Shown: piece by piece, positions 12,819 through 14,151 of the stretch | How the letters are laid out: each line of letters opens with the position of its first letter | How positions within the stretch are numbered: the stretch's first letter is position 1 | DNA from: Fimbriimonadales bacterium | GTDB taxonomy: Bacteria > Armatimonadota > Fimbriimonadia > Fimbriimonadales > GBS-DC | Assembly (NCBI GenBank): GCA_026416065.1 | Contig: JAOAFW010000022.1 | Coordinates: forward strand, 1-14,151 | Length of the DNA: 14,151 nucleotides | Direction of reading: 5' to 3' | Translations under genes and position numbers: made by a program | Notes under the pieces: generated by a model | What the model was told of the DNA's origin: nothing | The model's input: only the letters and a program-made list of their open reading frames with translations | Databases searched by the model: none

Positions 12819-13544
12819 ATGAAGAAGGAAACGCAGATTGCGTTAGCGGTGGCGGTAGTCGTACTGGTGGTAGTTGCAGTCGCCCTGTTGTTCGTCTTCA
12901 GTGGCGGTGGAAGCGAGACGGCGCAGCAACCTCCGCCTCCGCCTGGCATGCGTGACGACGGCTTTGGGCAGCCGACGCCTCCGTCGCCGATGGGTGGCGG
13001 GATGACGCCGCCCCCTACTACGATGGCAGCCGCGCCACCCCAGTCGGCGCGCCCCTCGTTTACGCCACGGCGTGACCCCTTTGCGCCTCTGCCTGAGGAA
13101 GTGGAGGCAATGCAAGCGGACGCTTTTGACCCTGCCCGCTACTTCGTGCTGGCAAGCCCGCCTAAGCCCCCGCAGGTGGAACTGCCTGAGCCGTTCGAAC
13201 CGCAACCGCGACGACGGGTGGCAGGACTCATCATCGGAACCACCGTTTCGGCGATACTGGAACAGGAGGGTGAACTACCGCGCATCGTCTATCCAGGCGA
13301 TATGGTTGGTGAGTTCCGCGTCGCCGCGATTACCGAAAACGGTTTGATTTTGCGTCGCTCTAAGGGCAATCCGCGCGAGGTGCGTGTGCCCTATGAACCG
13401 CCCGGTAATGTTGGCGGCGGCGGTCTTGGCGCAGGCGGCGGACGCGGTCAGGGCGGTGGTTTCGGTGCACCTCCCGGCGCGCCCGGTGCAGGCGGCTTGG
13501 GCGCACCCGGTGGACGCGGCGGTGGCAGAGCACCCGATATTTAG
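12819..13544 (+). CDS. PilP-like pilus alignment protein, membrane-anchored, Gly/Pro-rich
   Basis: The 241-residue protein sits in the PilP slot between pilO and pilQ. It has an N-terminal membrane helix (8-28) and a Pro/Gly/Met-rich linker (36-82). It then has RRDPFAPL (84-91), which matches the R-DPF-P motif common in PilP. A small beta domain (about 131-192: RRRVAGLIIGTTVSAILEQE, then PGDMVGEFRVAAITENGLIL) resembles the PilP/GspC homology region that binds the N0 domain of the secretin. The last ~45 residues are Gly-rich. Classical PilP is a lipoprotein with a cysteine lipobox; here there is no cysteine and the anchor is a transmembrane helix, as in GspC. SD GAGGTAAG lies 8-9 nt before the ATG. 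Identity rests on order, DPF motif and beta-domain pattern, so I leave the symbol blank. Confidence 0.72.
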   Translation: MKKETQIALAVAVVVLVVVAVALLFVFSGGGSETAQQPPPPPGMRDDGFGQPTPPSPMGGGMTPPPTTMAAAPPQSARPSFTPRRDPFAPLPEEVEAMQADAFDPARYFVLASPPKPPQVELPEPFEPQPRRRVAGLIIGTTVSAILEQEGELPRIVYPGDMVGEFRVAAITENGLILRRSKGNPREVRVPYEPPGNVGGGGLGAGGGRGQGGGFGAPPGAPGAGGLGAPGGRGGGRAPDI

Positions 13545-13588
13545 AAACTGAACGCCTGCTCAAGCGTATCATTCATGGAGGTATAACG

Positions 13589-14151
13589 ATGAAAACAAAA
13601 CTGATTTTGCTGACAACGGCGATTCTGATGGCGGTGCAAGTCGCCCCCCTCTTTGCGCAGGGCGGTGGGCAACAAGATCCAACCCAGCGTCGCGTCACTG
13701 TCAAGTACGAACAAGCCGATGTGCGTTTCGTACTGAAGCAGCTGTTCGATAGCGTCGGTGTGAGCTACACGCTCGATCCCAACGTGCAGGGCACGGTCAC
13801 AGTCTCCCTGACCGATGTGCCGTTTACCGTAGCGCTGGACAACGTTCTGCGTCCGCTGAATCTGACTTATCGGGTGGAAAACGGCGTGTACTATGTCACG
13901 GTGCGCCAGCCGGAAGAAGCGCCGCTTCCTCCGACCACCGAGGGTGCTGCCCCCGAAGAGGGTCCGCGCCTGAACCTGCCCGAGAAAATCCAGCTGAGCT
14001 ACGCCAGCCCCACCTTAATTGCTGCGCTATTAGGCGGCACTCTCATTCAGTACTACCAGTATGAGATCGGAACGTCTGGTGGCTTTGGTGGTTTTGGCGG
14101 TCTGGGCGGCGGCTTTGGCGGCTTTGGCGGTCTGGGCGGCGGCTTTGGCGG
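13589..14151 (+). CDS. pilQ: Type IV pilus secretin PilQ, N-terminal part (runs off the right edge)
   Basis: The first 187 codons are present. A signal peptide (hydrophobic 5-22, likely cut after LFAQ, 21-24) precedes an STN/N0-type domain at about 35-105 (RVTVKYEQADVRFVLKQLFD, then SVGVSYTLDPNVQGTVTVSL and NVLRPLNLTYRVENGVYYVT). A Pro/Glu linker follows. Next, KIQLSYASPTLIAALLGG (133-150) begins what should be the next periplasmic N-domain of the secretin. From residue 162 the sequence becomes GGFGGFGGLGGG repeats, inserted in this N-domain region. PilQ would form the outer-membrane pore of the type IV pilus; the pore-forming C-terminal secretin domain lies beyond the window. SD GGAGGT (13577-13582) lies 6 nt before the ATG. 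Confidence 0.9.
   Translation, partial: MKTKLILLTTAILMAVQVAPLFAQGGGQQDPTQRRVTVKYEQADVRFVLKQLFDSVGVSYTLDPNVQGTVTVSLTDVPFTVALDNVLRPLNLTYRVENGVYYVTVRQPEEAPLPPTTEGAAPEEGPRLNLPEKIQLSYASPTLIAALLGGTLIQYYQYEIGTSGGFGGFGGLGGGFGGFGGLGGGFG
14093..14151 (+). repeat. 30-bp tandem repeat coding for FGGLGGGFGG in PilQ
   Basis: A 30-base unit (14093-14122) is repeated without mismatch at 14123-14151, where the window cuts the last base. It keeps the reading frame and encodes FGGLGGGFGG twice. The repeat number beyond the edge is unknown. Confidence 0.85.

Noticed and set aside
11641..14151. GGFGG-coding DNA repeats as a mobile or CRISPR-like element
   Set aside because: The repeats stay in frame inside pil genes, vary in DNA sequence between genes and have no spacer structure; they are coding low complexity.

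Overview
The window looks like a chromosomal piece of a diderm, moderately GC-rich bacterium. I lean towards Armatimonadota (Fimbriimonadia-like), but this is an inference. It rests on the PilMNOPQ set with a secretin, the glycine-rich low-complexity stretches in the pilus proteins, a single dockerin-like module ending a secreted protease, and the many starts without a Shine-Dalgarno (SD) site. No mobile element, CRISPR array or prophage gene is visible. No gene-free stretch exceeds 300 bases; the longest is about 190 bases, in front of pilM.

Layout. Bases 1-80 hold the start of a minus-strand gene with a twin-arginine signal peptide. Next comes a minus-strand tRNA-Ser(GGA) with an encoded CCA end (145-236). 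A divergent promoter region leads into a plus-strand pair: a membrane-bound CapD/FlaA1-type nucleotide-sugar dehydratase (366-2267), overlapped by a Wzi-like outer-membrane barrel (2264-3625). Together they suggest surface polysaccharide synthesis and anchoring. A secreted reprolysin-like zinc protease (3673-5649) and RNase PH (5713-6444) follow. A minus-strand protein of unknown function with an N-terminal secretin/TonB short (STN)-like domain (6467-8395) converges on rph. It is divergent from a BtuF-like binding protein without a signal peptide (8456-9205), which is followed by an IsdG/HmoA-type heme-degrading monooxygenase (9242-9631). The window ends in a type IV pilus assembly operon, pilM-pilN-pilO-pilP-like-pilQ (9822 to the right edge, pilQ cut off).

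Two patterns cross gene boundaries. First, nearly every transcription unit is preceded by GGTANNNT (GG, or once TG, directly before a -10-like TANNNT). In four protein genes (rph, the STN protein, the BtuF-like gene and the monooxygenase) exactly 10 nt separate this hexamer from the start codon, and no SD site is present. This predicts leaderless or nearly leaderless mRNAs. The downstream genes of the pil operon all carry clear SD sites. Second, PilN, PilO, the PilP-like protein and PilQ all carry GGFGGG-type glycine-rich segments, and PilM carries a proline-rich insert of about 80 residues. The whole inner-membrane-to-secretin chain seems to share low-complexity elaborations absent from the classical proteins.
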